Below, in pieces: positions 9,170 to 16,994 of a stretch of DNA of 64,000 nucleotides. The stretch is from Leucobacter komagatae. Lineage in GTDB: Bacteria; Actinomycetota; Actinomycetes; Actinomycetales; Microbacteriaceae. Below the pieces are notes generated by a model. That model saw only the letters and a list, made by a program, of their open reading frames with translations, had not been told where the DNA came from and did no database searches. The stretch lies in the NCBI RefSeq assembly GCF_006716085.1, contig NZ_VFON01000001.1:2232001-2296000 (forward strand), in the 5' to 3' direction. A program made the position numbers and the translations under genes. Position 1 is the first letter of the stretch. Each line of letters opens with the position of its first letter.

Positions 9170-9429
9170 GCGTTGAGACGGGCGAGTTTCTGGCGATGGT
9201 GCGGCGGATGCTGCGCGCCGCCGGGCGTCGCGTCGCTGAGGCTGACGAGGTGGAACTATCCGACCTCGCGGCCCTCCGTAATGACGTGGATGAAGTGATC
9301 GCTACCGCCGTCACGTCGTGGCGATCACAGGGCCGAAGCTGGGCCACGATTGGCGAAGCGCTGGGCATATCGAAGCAAGGCGCGCAACAGAGATACGGGC
9401 GGACGCCCGAGAACGAGGGAACAAATTGA
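9166..9429 (+). CDS. Small helix-turn-helix DNA-binding protein
   Basis: 87 residues. The C-terminal half has a helix-turn-helix pattern (SWATIGEALGISKQGAQQRYG) of the kind seen in many actinobacterial small regulators, and the N-terminal half is a predicted helix bundle. It overlaps the upstream gene by ATGA and the integrase start by TTGA, so it is translated as part of the integrase unit. It could modulate integration or repressor expression; no partner is visible. Recognition of the fold is by motif only. Confidence 0.82.
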   Translation: MSVETGEFLAMVRRMLRAAGRRVAEADEVELSDLAALRNDVDEVIATAVTSWRSQGRSWATIGEALGISKQGAQQRYGRTPENEGTN

Positions 9430-10277
9430 CCGAACAGCCGACGCTCTGGGATGACACCGAGGCACTGCTGCAAACATGGCGACACTGGCAGGTAGCGCAA
9501 GGGCTTTCCGATCGCACCTACACCGAGCGTGACGCAGTGATGCGCCACCTGTTCGAGTTCACGAAGGCGACACCGCGCACGCTCGCGCCATTCCACATCA
9601 TCATGTACTGCGGTCGGCCCGATCTGTCCGACGCGAGCCGGGCGAGCTACCACGCGACGATCCGGGCGTTCTGCGCGTGGATGATCCGTGCCCGCGTGCG
9701 TGAGGATGATCCGACCTCGGAGACGCCGCGACCGAAGCGGCCACGCACGAAGCCGCGCCCGCTCAGCTTCGAGGCCGTGCGCGCCGTTTACGCTGCGGCC
9801 AACCGTGAGCGCACACGGGCCTACATTCTCCTCGCGGTGCTCTCGGGGATGCGCATTCACGAGGTCGCGAAGATTCGCGGTGAAGATATTGACCTTGACC
9901 GGGGAACGCTCGTGATCGAAGGCAAGGGCGGCGTTATCGAGATAGTGCCGCTGCACGACGACCTGCGCGCCCTCGCGCTACGGATGCCTCGGGCCGGGTA
10001 CTGGTTCCCGGCGTATACCGTCGAGGGGTGTGTCGGGCGCAAGGCGATCTACACGGCGATCAAAGGCGCGATGCGGCGAGCCGGATACGGGCACGCAAAA
10101 CCGCACATGCTGCGCCACTCCTACGGCACCGAACTACTCGGGGCAGGGGCAGACCTGCGCGTCGTTCAGGAGTTGATGCGTCACGCTGACGTGAGCACAA
10201 CCCAGCTCTACACCGATATTCACTGGTCGGCCAAGGTAGCGGCGGTTAGCGCTCTATCGCTCGGCCTCGCAGCATAG
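9426..10277 (+). CDS. int: Tyrosine site-specific integrase
   Basis: 283 residues from the TTG that overlaps the previous stop (TTGA). It carries out recombination between attP and attB in tRNA-Thr. The N-terminal SAM-like core-binding domain covers ~residues 10-95 and the catalytic domain ~112-275. All active-site residues are present: R143 (SGMRIHE), K167 (IEGKGG), H227 and R230 (HMLRHSYG), H253 (LMRHAD) and nucleophile Y262 (QLYTDI). The C-terminus reads SALSLGLAA; the final Leu-Ala-Ala matches the end of ssrA tags and suggests ClpXP turnover, as reported for the BPs phage integrase. A longer in-frame start at 9318 exists but lies inside the HTH gene. Confidence 0.95.
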   Translation: MTEQPTLWDDTEALLQTWRHWQVAQGLSDRTYTERDAVMRHLFEFTKATPRTLAPFHIIMYCGRPDLSDASRASYHATIRAFCAWMIRARVREDDPTSETPRPKRPRTKPRPLSFEAVRAVYAAANRERTRAYILLAVLSGMRIHEVAKIRGEDIDLDRGTLVIEGKGGVIEIVPLHDDLRALALRMPRAGYWFPAYTVEGCVGRKAIYTAIKGAMRRAGYGHAKPHMLRHSYGTELLGAGADLRVVQELMRHADVSTTQLYTDIHWSAKVAAVSALSLGLAA

Positions 10278-10290
10278 TTAGGATCAAGCC

Positions 10291-10527
10291 ATGACACAGC
10301 AAACCCAAACCCCCGCTACGCGGCTCGTGCCCGCTGCGCAGTCCGCGTTTAACTGGCTGCTCTGGGGTGGCCTCGCCCTTCTCGGCGTCTCCCTACTCGT
10401 CGTCGTGCTCTGCTTCGGTACAGGTGACCCGGGCGGGCTGGTCTTTGCAGCCGTGCTGCTGCTCACTTGCACGCCATTGCTCGCAGCGGCGGGCATCGTC
10501 GCGGGGCTCGGTAAGCGAACCGAGTAG
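10291..10527 (+). CDS. Small two-helix membrane protein
   Basis: 78 residues with two strongly hydrophobic segments (about 19-42 and 48-72) separated by a short GTGDPGG turn. It lies 13 bp after the integrase on the same strand and ends just before the inverted-repeat terminator. I do not recognise the family. Possible roles are a superinfection-exclusion membrane protein expressed from the prophage, or a second holin; the position away from the lysis genes favours the former, as inference. Confidence 0.65.
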   Translation: MTQQTQTPATRLVPAAQSAFNWLLWGGLALLGVSLLVVVLCFGTGDPGGLVFAAVLLLTCTPLLAAAGIVAGLGKRTE

Positions 10528-10534
10528 CGCCCTC

Positions 10535-10587
10535 ATTGTAGAAACCCCTGTAGCCGGCACCGCGCCGGCTACAGGGGTTTCTACAAT
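10535..10587. terminator. Bidirectional terminator, perfect 24-bp inverted repeat
   Basis: Two perfect 24-bp arms around a 5-base loop (ACCGC), between the convergent integrase and lysis transcription units. Each arm begins ATTGTAGAAACCCC, so either strand ends the hairpin with a short U-rich run (GTTTCTACAAT). The right arm abuts the stop codon of the leftward holin gene. This is the only clear terminator in the prophage and would end both phage transcripts. Confidence 0.88.
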
Positions 10588-10806
10588 CTAGTCCGCCGTC
10601 GGGTTCGCGAGCGCGAGCCCGGTCACGCCGAGGAGCGCGCCCGCAAGCGCGAGGAGCGCCGCGGCCTGCGCGTCGGTGGTGAGTCCGTACACGGTAGCGA
10701 CGGGCACGAGCGCCGCCGCGACGCCGTACAGCCACCTACGGAGCTTGAGCGTAAAGACACTCCCGCGACGGCTGCGGTCGCGTCTGAGGGGCTTGGGGGT
10801 CGTCAT
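10588..10806 (-). CDS. Holin-like membrane protein
   Basis: 72 residues with a basic N-terminus (TTPKPLRRDRSRRGS) followed by two hydrophobic segments (about 25-43 and 47-66) with a short turn. It is the last gene of the lytic operon, two genes after the endolysin, the usual place for a holin that permeabilises the membrane for lysis. The ATG overlaps the upstream stop (ATGA). The holin assignment rests on size, topology and position, not on a conserved motif. Confidence 0.72.
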   Translation of the reverse strand: MTTPKPLRRDRSRRGSVFTLKLRRWLYGVAAALVPVATVYGLTTDAQAAALLALAGALLGVTGLALANPTAD

Positions 10807-11054
10807 GACGGATCTCCTGATTCGTAGATGTGTCGGATGGACTCGGGCGGTTCGGGCGGGGGCGAGCCGAGGCCGCGATAGATGTGGTCGATCAGTGTGC
10901 GGGTGTAGCGCCACAACTGCACGTTGTGGGCCTCAGCACGGAGCATCCGCCGCATCGTCCACACCCACGCCGTCACGACCGCGGCAATGAGCGCAGCGCC
11001 GAGCGCGGCGGCGGCGGCGACCGCCGCCACGATCAGCGGGGTGAGGTCGGTCAT
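10803..11054 (-). CDS. Single-pass membrane protein of the lysis cassette
   Basis: 83 residues. One long hydrophobic segment (about 7-31) is followed by a cytoplasmic-type tail with arginines and a Pro/Glu-rich end. It lies between endolysin and holin-like gene with 4-bp overlaps on both sides. Proteins of this shape in actinophage lysis cassettes are thought to be a second holin or antiholin. That role is inferred from order only. Confidence 0.7.
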   Translation of the reverse strand: MTDLTPLIVAAVAAAAALGAALIAAVVTAWVWTMRRMLRAEAHNVQLWRYTRTLIDHIYRGLGSPPPEPPESIRHIYESGDPS

Positions 11055-11716
11055 GCCTGAGGAATCTTCGCGAGTTCAGCGTCGGGCACGAGGCCCACGG
11101 GAATCTTGTTGCCGCTCGCGGCCTCGACAGCGCGGCGGGCCGTCCACTCAGGCGACGGCACAAGGCGGCGCTTGCCCGCTGCGGTGAGCTGGTACACCTT
11201 GCCGTTGGTGCCGTCCTTCTTGCCTGCGATGAACTGTGGTTCCATTTCTTCATCCTCCTGGGGGATCGGTTTGGGTTTCGGTTTGGGCTTGGGTGCTGGG
11301 GCTGGTGTGGCCGTGATGTACGGGAGCGGGTCTACCCACTGCCCGCCGATCTGGAGCATCGCGTGAAGGTGCGCGCCGGTACTCATTCCGGTTGAGCCGA
11401 CATACCCGACGATCTGGCCTGCGCTCACGTGGTCGCCGGGGCGGAGCTTCGTGGGGCTCTGCATGTGGAGGAACATCGTTGAGTACTGGGCAGATCCGAT
11501 CTTGATCGCGTTGCCGCCGCCTGCGTAGTCCCATCCGGCGAACGTGACTCGGCCCGAGTGCATCGCCCGGATCGGGGTTCCTGCCTTCGCGGCGTAGTCG
11601 GTGCCGTTGTGGAGCATCGCGGGCACCCATACGCCGTTCTCGGTGAACGCCGGACGCCAGCCGAACCGTGCCGTGACAGGCGCGCCGGGTACGGGGTGGA
11701 GGAGCTTGATTGCCAT
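11051..11716 (-). CDS. M23-family peptidase endolysin
   Basis: 221 residues. The N-terminal M23 (LytM-type) zinc endopeptidase domain has H36 and D40 in HNGTD and the HLH motif at 116-118, the standard metal and catalytic residues. A Pro/Lys linker (PAPAPKPKPKPKPIP, about 138-152) leads to a short C-terminal basic domain that probably binds cell wall. It has no signal peptide, so release depends on the adjacent holin-like proteins. It would cut peptidoglycan cross-bridges at the end of the lytic cycle. The ATG overlaps the previous stop (TAATG). Confidence 0.92.
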   Translation of the reverse strand: MAIKLLHPVPGAPVTARFGWRPAFTENGVWVPAMLHNGTDYAAKAGTPIRAMHSGRVTFAGWDYAGGGNAIKIGSAQYSTMFLHMQSPTKLRPGDHVSAGQIVGYVGSTGMSTGAHLHAMLQIGGQWVDPLPYITATPAPAPKPKPKPKPIPQEDEEMEPQFIAGKKDGTNGKVYQLTAAGKRRLVPSPEWTARRAVEAASGNKIPVGLVPDAELAKIPQA

Positions 11717-12228
11717 TAGACGGCCCGCTTCACAATGCGCCAAGTGATGCTAAGGGGCTGCGTCACGTTCGATGCAAACGCCAGGTGGCGCACGGTGATC
11801 TGGGTCTTGTCGGTGTAGCGAGTGATGCTCGCGAGCGAGGCCGCTGAGAACCCGGTGCCGGATCCCTCGTCTTGCGTGACCATGAGCGTTTCGGTTGGGG
11901 CCAGAACGGTCGGCAAGTCCCAAGTGATTGTGCGGCCAAAGAACGGCGTTTGCGAGGTCGCCCATGCGCCCGCGATAACGGATACTCGGCCTTCGTGGAG
12001 TCGCCACGCGCCGTCTGGGCCGACAGACCACAGGCGTTCGCCGTTGTCGGTGTCTTGCCACATTGCGCCGGGCGGGGGCGGCACGAGGGCCATGCGCTTT
12101 GCTGAGGTGTCGGCGAAGTACTTGAGCGTGTTCGATACGGAGTCTTGGCCGAGGTTCAAAAGCGCGGACATCGTGACCGCATCGTCTGCCTCGGTGTACT
12201 TGTATATGCCCTTGTTGTCGTATGCCAT
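11716..12228 (-). CDS. Minor tail / receptor-binding region protein
   Basis: 170 residues, starting MAYDNKGIYKYTEAD. The N-terminus to ~residue 70 (LLNLGQDSVSNTLKYF...PGAMWQDTDNGERLW) is like the base of phage tail-fibre proteins, and the rest is beta-rich. It is the last structural gene before lysis, where the host-contacting tip protein is usual. I infer a tail-tip or fibre role; there is no carbohydrate-binding motif I can name. Confidence 0.68.
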   Translation of the reverse strand: MAYDNKGIYKYTEADDAVTMSALLNLGQDSVSNTLKYFADTSAKRMALVPPPPGAMWQDTDNGERLWSVGPDGAWRLHEGRVSVIAGAWATSQTPFFGRTITWDLPTVLAPTETLMVTQDEGSGTGFSAASLASITRYTDKTQITVRHLAFASNVTQPLSITWRIVKRAV

Positions 12229-12241
12229 GTCGGGAGCCTTT

Positions 12242-13549
12242 CTAGGTGGTGATGTCGCGGAGGCTGATCGTCATTTCGCCAGCTGGGAACTTGTGGGTGA
12301 GCGCGCGAACGGTGCCGTAGTGGAAGTACGGGAACGTTTCGCCGTGTGCTTCGCGCTCGCCCATGTACGTTGCGAGTCGGTGCCCGGGGCGCACCGGGAG
12401 GAGTGTGAGTGCTTCGGCGGTGCCGGACTTGCCCCGGGTCTGCGCGCGCTCGACGAAGGCGCGGGCGGCGCCGGGCATCGTCTTAATCCCGGGCCGGGTT
12501 TCGTGGGCGATGCGGGTTGCCCAAGGCGCATACGAGTCGTAGCGCTGCGCCGTGTTCAGCGGGTCGGCGTCGGTGTACTCGATTACTGCGCCGTCGTAGA
12601 AGTCCCCGGCGCGGTCGTCGTCGTATTCGTGCTTAATGAGATTGAGCTCAGGGTCAAGCTGCACGGGTGCAGGTGACGGGGTGCGCGGCTCAAGCCGGTA
12701 GCGGCCTGCCTCGTCGGCGTACAACGCCCAGTCCACAACCTCAAGAATCGGGTGTAGGAACTCCCACGCGGTCATGCCGGGCTCCCACTCTTGCCCGCTC
12801 GCGATGCGCACGTCTTGGCCGGGCGCGAGTTCGATCACCTGCGCGAACGCTGCGACGACCGCTAGCTCGTTGAGCATCCACGCCACGAGGTCACGCATGT
12901 ACACGAACGGGTTGACCCACACCGCCGGGTACGTGCGCCGGAAGTCGTGCAGCCGTACCTCTTCGGAGGCGAGCGTGAGCGTCGTGGTGCCCGTCTCAGG
13001 GTTCGGGTGGTACTTACGGATGCGAAGCTGCACGAACATCGTGTCAGTCGGCGGGATCAGGTAGGAGCCGCCCGGCACGCGCAGCGCTCGAGTAATCTCG
13101 TGGACTCCCACGCGCGGCGCGAATGCCTGCGTGACGCGCTTCGTTTTGCCGCCCCACTTGGCCGTAGCGCTCGATAGTGGTTCGATCCGTTCGCCCGGGT
13201 TCCACGGCCTCCCAAACTCGTCAGTGACCGCGCCGGGCCTGCCCTTCCAACGGGTCGTTGCGCGCTTCACGCTGCCGCCCACTTTCGCGGTGAGCGCTGC
13301 TAGCGCGAAGCTCTCGCGGTACTGTGTCGAGAGTTCGAGGGCGAGCACGTCGGCCTGTAGCTGTCCGAGCTTGAGGTCGCCGCCAGGGCGTGCGAGCGCG
13401 GCGAGCACGTCGTCACCGACCACGATGTCGCCCTGGATGCGCGGTGACCATTCTTCATCCATCGCGAGGGTGAGCGTCACCGGCTCGCCGAGTGGGATAC
13501 GGCGGATGCGATCGACCACGCGCACGCGGTTCTCTCGAATCGGGATCAT
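12242..13549 (-). CDS. Minor tail protein (tail tip / baseplate)
   Basis: 435 residues, beginning MIPIRENRVRVVDRIRRIPL. It lies after the distal-tail gene and before the fibre-like gene, the normal place of the tail-associated hub protein (Dit/Tal region). The central part has an N-terminal beta-barrel type repeat and a long aromatic C-terminal half. It overlaps its upstream neighbour by 4 bp. No peptidase or lysozyme motif is visible, so any wall-degrading activity is not supported. Confidence 0.75.
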   Translation of the reverse strand: MIPIRENRVRVVDRIRRIPLGEPVTLTLAMDEEWSPRIQGDIVVGDDVLAALARPGGDLKLGQLQADVLALELSTQYRESFALAALTAKVGGSVKRATTRWKGRPGAVTDEFGRPWNPGERIEPLSSATAKWGGKTKRVTQAFAPRVGVHEITRALRVPGGSYLIPPTDTMFVQLRIRKYHPNPETGTTTLTLASEEVRLHDFRRTYPAVWVNPFVYMRDLVAWMLNELAVVAAFAQVIELAPGQDVRIASGQEWEPGMTAWEFLHPILEVVDWALYADEAGRYRLEPRTPSPAPVQLDPELNLIKHEYDDDRAGDFYDGAVIEYTDADPLNTAQRYDSYAPWATRIAHETRPGIKTMPGAARAFVERAQTRGKSGTAEALTLLPVRPGHRLATYMGEREAHGETFPYFHYGTVRALTHKFPAGEMTISLRDITT

Positions 13550-13899
13550 GCGGTGACCTCAAGTACTTCGACGGTGACGAACCACACGCTCGCCGTTTCC
13601 GGGTCGAGGGCGCGCTCGATGTTCCCGATCACGGCGTACTGCATCGACGCTGTGTCGCGCCCGTCCTCGGTGATCGTGATGATGCCCGGGCGGGCGTGCA
13701 TGTCCTCGCACCGCTTCGATTCGTGCTCGTCCTCGAACAGGAGCGCGACCGTGACGCGGCGTGAGCCCGCTGGGCGGAGCGTGAGGGCGTTCTTCCCGGA
13801 CTGCAGCGTGTGGACTTGCGTGTTCGATTCCCGGGTGCTGCGGTAGTTCATCCACAGGGTCGGGTGGAGCGTCGTGGTGCCGTCGGTAATGGTGGTCAC
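13546..13899 (-). CDS. Small minor tail protein downstream of tape measure
   Basis: 117 residues, mainly beta strands, starting MTTITDGTTTLHPTLWMNY. It follows the tape measure with a 4-bp overlap and precedes the large tail-tip protein, a position typical for a reduced distal tail protein. The sequence TLRPAGSRRVTVALLFEDE and the end WFVTVEVLEVTA fit a beta-sandwich. The assignment is by order and fold impression only. Confidence 0.72.
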   Translation of the reverse strand: MTTITDGTTTLHPTLWMNYRSTRESNTQVHTLQSGKNALTLRPAGSRRVTVALLFEDEHESKRCEDMHARPGIITITEDGRDTASMQYAVIGNIERALDPETASVWFVTVEVLEVTA

Positions 13900-15659
13900 G
13901 GTACGGGCTTCCCTTCGGGTGTCCGAGCGACGACGGTAACGGTCGCGGTTCGGGGCTGGCTAACGAACGCGTTGAGCGCGGCGCGGGCGGCGTACAGATC
14001 GACGTATGCGCCGATGCGTGCGGTTCGGGAGCGGCTTGCGAGGGCGTTGAGTGATTGAGACGCGGCGGAGGTGTCAGCCTTTGCTTTGATCGTCGTGGTG
14101 CGATCCTTCGCGGCGGTGTCGAGCGCTTTGCCGGTCGCGGCCGCGTTCGTATCGGCCTCGATGGTCGTCTCACGGTCTTGCGCAGCTTCGCCGAGTGCGG
14201 CGCTCGCGGCGTCGGTGTCGGGTACGGCGGTGACGGTCGCGCCGAGCTCGGTGCCGTTGAGGATTTCTTGCCCGCCACCGACTGCGGCTTGGATTTGCTC
14301 CACGAACTGCGCGCTCATGCCGCTGTCAAGGATCGCCTGGAGCATTGGCGCGAAGTCGAGCCCTTGGTCAAGGATTGCTTGGGTCTCGTCGGCGGAGAGC
14401 TTGAACTCTTGTGCGAGGAGCTGCACGTTTCCGTTGAAGTTTGAGGTGGCGGCGGCGCGCTCGGCCATACCGGCGATGTACGCGCTCGGGTCTGCCGCTT
14501 CGGTTTCCTTGTCGATGTACTGCTGCCAGGAGGCTACGCCCGCGTCCAGCTCAGACTGGAGGGAGCTGGACGCGGCACTGCGGGCTTGCGCGGCGTCGGC
14601 GGCGGCTTTGTCTGCGGCGGCGAGCTCGGCGGTGACTTCTGCCGAGAGTTTCGTCAGCTCGATAGCTTCCTCGGTGACGTTGCCCTGCGCTTTGAGCTTC
14701 TCGATAAGTGTCTCGCGCTGGCGAATCTCGGACTTGATGTCCTCCCGCTCGGTTGACTTCTGGGCGCTGCGGCGCTTGCTTTCCAACGCTTCGATCTGGT
14801 CGCCGAGTCGTTCGATAGATCGGGTTGCGGCGTCGGCGTCCATCCCGGACAGTCCGAGCGCAAGGTCTTTTACGGAGAGCCCGAACTTGTCGGCCTGCTC
14901 GGCTGCGACCTCGAACGCGGTTTTGGCGTCGTCCTGCCAGACCTCAAACCATTCCTTCGAGTCCTCGACTGCGAGGCCCCACTCTTTGACCTTGTCGGCC
15001 CAGCTAATTTTCGACAGGTCGCCGTCTACAGCGTCAATCTCGGCGGCGAGCTCGGCGGCGCGCTCTTTGGCCTGGTTGACGGCCTCGGCGAGCTCGGTGC
15101 CCTTTGCAACGGCGACGCCGATACCGATAGCGAGCGCTGAGCCGAGCACCGCACCCATTGGCCCCATGTTCGAGACGATGCCACCGAATGTTCCTTGGAT
15201 ACCGTCCACGAAACTATCTATCGAGCCGTCGAAGCTTGAGAACGTTTCGGATGCGTTTTGCATCGCTTCGTCTTTGAGCTCGTCAAGGTCGCGGGCGGCT
15301 TGTGAGGTCGCCTCTTTGGTGTTCTTTTTCATCGCGTCGCCACCGCGCGCGGTCTCGCGTTTGGCTGCGTCGGCAACCTCTTTGTAGCTGTGTTCCAGCT
15401 TGTCGAGTGCCTTCGTGGACTCCCGCGCGGAGTCCTTATTGGCGTCACCCAAGTCCTTCGCGCTGCGTTCGAGCTTGTCGAGCGCCTTGGCCGAGTCTTG
15501 GGCGGCGTCGGTCATCTTGTCGCCGGACTTGTCGGCATCGCGTGACACGTCGTCTAGCGCGTCGGCTACGTCTTCGAGGGCCTTCTCAACGTCTTTGGTG
15601 CCGCGCTGAAAGTCTCGCGTGTTCGAGGCAATGTCAATCTCGATGCCTTTACCGGCCAC
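13896..15659 (-). CDS. Tail tape measure protein
   Basis: 587 residues from the GTG preceded by AAGGAAAAG; this GTG shares its last base with the upstream stop. It sets tail length and passes through the tail tube during DNA entry. The N-terminal ~200 residues are alanine-, aspartate- and lysine-rich heptad helices (KALDKLERS, KALDKLEHS occur as near repeats), followed by a hydrophobic stretch (GAVLGSALAIGIGVAVAKG) and more coiled coil. It is short for a siphovirus tape measure, predicting a tail under about 100 nm by the usual 1.5 angstrom per residue rule. The C-terminus contains repeated NAAATGKALD/ASAALGEA-type units. Confidence 0.9.
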   Translation of the reverse strand: MAGKGIEIDIASNTRDFQRGTKDVEKALEDVADALDDVSRDADKSGDKMTDAAQDSAKALDKLERSAKDLGDANKDSARESTKALDKLEHSYKEVADAAKRETARGGDAMKKNTKEATSQAARDLDELKDEAMQNASETFSSFDGSIDSFVDGIQGTFGGIVSNMGPMGAVLGSALAIGIGVAVAKGTELAEAVNQAKERAAELAAEIDAVDGDLSKISWADKVKEWGLAVEDSKEWFEVWQDDAKTAFEVAAEQADKFGLSVKDLALGLSGMDADAATRSIERLGDQIEALESKRRSAQKSTEREDIKSEIRQRETLIEKLKAQGNVTEEAIELTKLSAEVTAELAAADKAAADAAQARSAASSSLQSELDAGVASWQQYIDKETEAADPSAYIAGMAERAAATSNFNGNVQLLAQEFKLSADETQAILDQGLDFAPMLQAILDSGMSAQFVEQIQAAVGGGQEILNGTELGATVTAVPDTDAASAALGEAAQDRETTIEADTNAAATGKALDTAAKDRTTTIKAKADTSAASQSLNALASRSRTARIGAYVDLYAARAALNAFVSQPRTATVTVVARTPEGKPVP

Positions 15660-16162
15660 TAGCTTTTCCTTTCGAATGCTTCGTGCATGGTGCGCACGAC
15701 GGTTTGAGTCCACAGCGCCGCAAGGCGGGGGATGATGGACGCGGCGGCGGGGTAGACCACCCATCCCTTGCGGTTCTCGTGCTTGAACTGTGCGCCGCTC
15801 GTGCGGCTCACTGGGTAGCTCTTGCCCCGCTTTGTCGCGGTGTATTTGATGGTTCGAAGCGGCGCGCCGAACTCCGCTTGTCGGGAGATTTCGTGGATGC
15901 GTGCGCCGCCTCGGAGCTTCCGGGCGAGCCCGCCTGACTTGAGCCGAACGTTCTGGTTGCTCACCGAGACGCGGGCCGAGTCAACGAGCACGCGGTGAGC
16001 AAGTAGTGTGTCGGCGTGCTCGGCTAGGGCTTTCTCCCATGCGTTTTGCACGAGCGGCTTGGTCTGCTGTCTGATTTGCGCTTGGTAGGTCTTCTCGGCC
16101 CGCCGGATGCTCAGGAGCACCGCTTGGAGCTCGCGGGAGCTATGGGTGTCGATCCTGAGCAT
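15659..16162 (-). CDS. Tail assembly or HK97 gp10-like component
   Basis: 167 residues, basic and helical at the N-terminus (SIRRAEKTYQAQIRQQTKPLVQNAWEKAL, quoted here only as its region 19-47) and with a compact C-terminal half. It lies between the major tail protein and the tape measure, where siphoviruses usually have a frameshifted pair of tail assembly chaperones. Here there is one frame and no slippery heptamer that I can see. The size and pattern resemble gp10-like neck proteins that have moved downstream. The role is inferred from order. Confidence 0.65.
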   Translation of the reverse strand: MLRIDTHSSRELQAVLLSIRRAEKTYQAQIRQQTKPLVQNAWEKALAEHADTLLAHRVLVDSARVSVSNQNVRLKSGGLARKLRGGARIHEISRQAEFGAPLRTIKYTATKRGKSYPVSRTSGAQFKHENRKGWVVYPAAASIIPRLAALWTQTVVRTMHEAFERKS

Positions 16163-16173
16163 CCGAGTGTGTC

Positions 16174-16623
16174 CTAGCTGCCAGTGCCGGACGCGGTGAC
16201 CTTGCGCGGCTCGCCCTGCACGCCGAGCGAGATTGAGGAGGTCGCGTGGGCTCCCACCTGACCGCCGATGCCGCCGGGCACGAGCTGCACGTCAACCTCC
16301 CATAGCTGTCCGCCCTCGACGGGGGCGAACTGGATGGTCTCGGTCTTGCCCTGGTTCTCGTGGAGGACAGTCGAGAACGAGCCTGCGGTTTCGAAGTCCT
16401 GGGCGAAGTCGATGTTCAGCACCCAGCTCTCCACCGAGGTGTGAGTAAAGCGGGCGTTGCGCTTCATGCCTCGGAACGTTGCCGTGGCGGTCTGGGGCTC
16501 ACAGCTGATCTTCGACGCGGCTGCGGCGTAGTCGAGGCTCTTCATGATGAGCGAGCTGTTGTCGAGGTAGACGGGCTTGACGTCCACCACGGTCGGAGCT
16601 GCTGCGGGTGCTACGGGGGTCAT
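16174..16623 (-). CDS. Major tail tube protein
   Basis: 149 residues, beta-rich, beginning MTPVAPAAAPTVVDVKPVYL. The pattern SLIMKSLDYAAAASKISCEP...TWRG-like strand, WVLNIDFAQDFETAGSFST and a C-terminal GSIS/GVQGEP region is that of small Ig-fold tail-tube subunits. It sits between the tail terminator and the gene preceding the tape measure, the normal place. It overlaps the upstream gene by 4 bp. Confidence 0.83.
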   Translation of the reverse strand: MTPVAPAAAPTVVDVKPVYLDNSSLIMKSLDYAAAASKISCEPQTATATFRGMKRNARFTHTSVESWVLNIDFAQDFETAGSFSTVLHENQGKTETIQFAPVEGGQLWEVDVQLVPGGIGGQVGAHATSSISLGVQGEPRKVTASGTGS

Positions 16624-16994
16624 GGTTGTACCTTTCGGGTGAGTGTGTCGGTTTCGATGACATATGACAGGTGGGTGTCGCCCCAGACCTCTTTCGTTGC
16701 GGTGCCGACGATGAGGTAGCGGAGCGATTCAAGGGCGTCGAGCACTTCGAGCACGAGCGCGTCAACGGCGTCCTCGGCGGCTTCGGTGATGCCGTCCAGG
16801 TGGGTGACGACGTGGACGCGGACGCCCACGTTGCGGAGCCCTGACGCGCCGGGCGAGGGGCTGACGGTTCCCTGTTCGAGCTGCACGAGGGGCTTGGCGA
16901 GCCTGTCCACCGCGCCCAGGTGCGGCACGACGCGGAACTTGCGCTCGGGCAGTGCAGCTTCTAAGTCGGCACCGAGTTGCGCGCGGATGCTCAT
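16620..16994 (-). CDS. Tail terminator-like protein
   Basis: 124 residues with an alpha/beta pattern: N-terminal helix, strands (FRVVPHLG, VGVRVHVVTHLD), a long acidic helix (AAEDAVDALVLEVLDALES) and a final strand. This is the size and shape of siphovirus tail terminator/completion proteins (lambda gpU type). Position immediately before the major tail protein agrees. It overlaps both neighbours by 4 bp. Confidence 0.7.
   Translation of the reverse strand: MSIRAQLGADLEAALPERKFRVVPHLGAVDRLAKPLVQLEQGTVSPSPGASGLRNVGVRVHVVTHLDGITEAAEDAVDALVLEVLDALESLRYLIVGTATKEVWGDTHLSYVIETDTLTRKVQP

Noticed and set aside
10535-10587. The perfect inverted repeat as an insertion-sequence end or attachment site
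   Set aside because: There is no transposase in the prophage and no second copy; its position between convergent genes explains it as a terminator.
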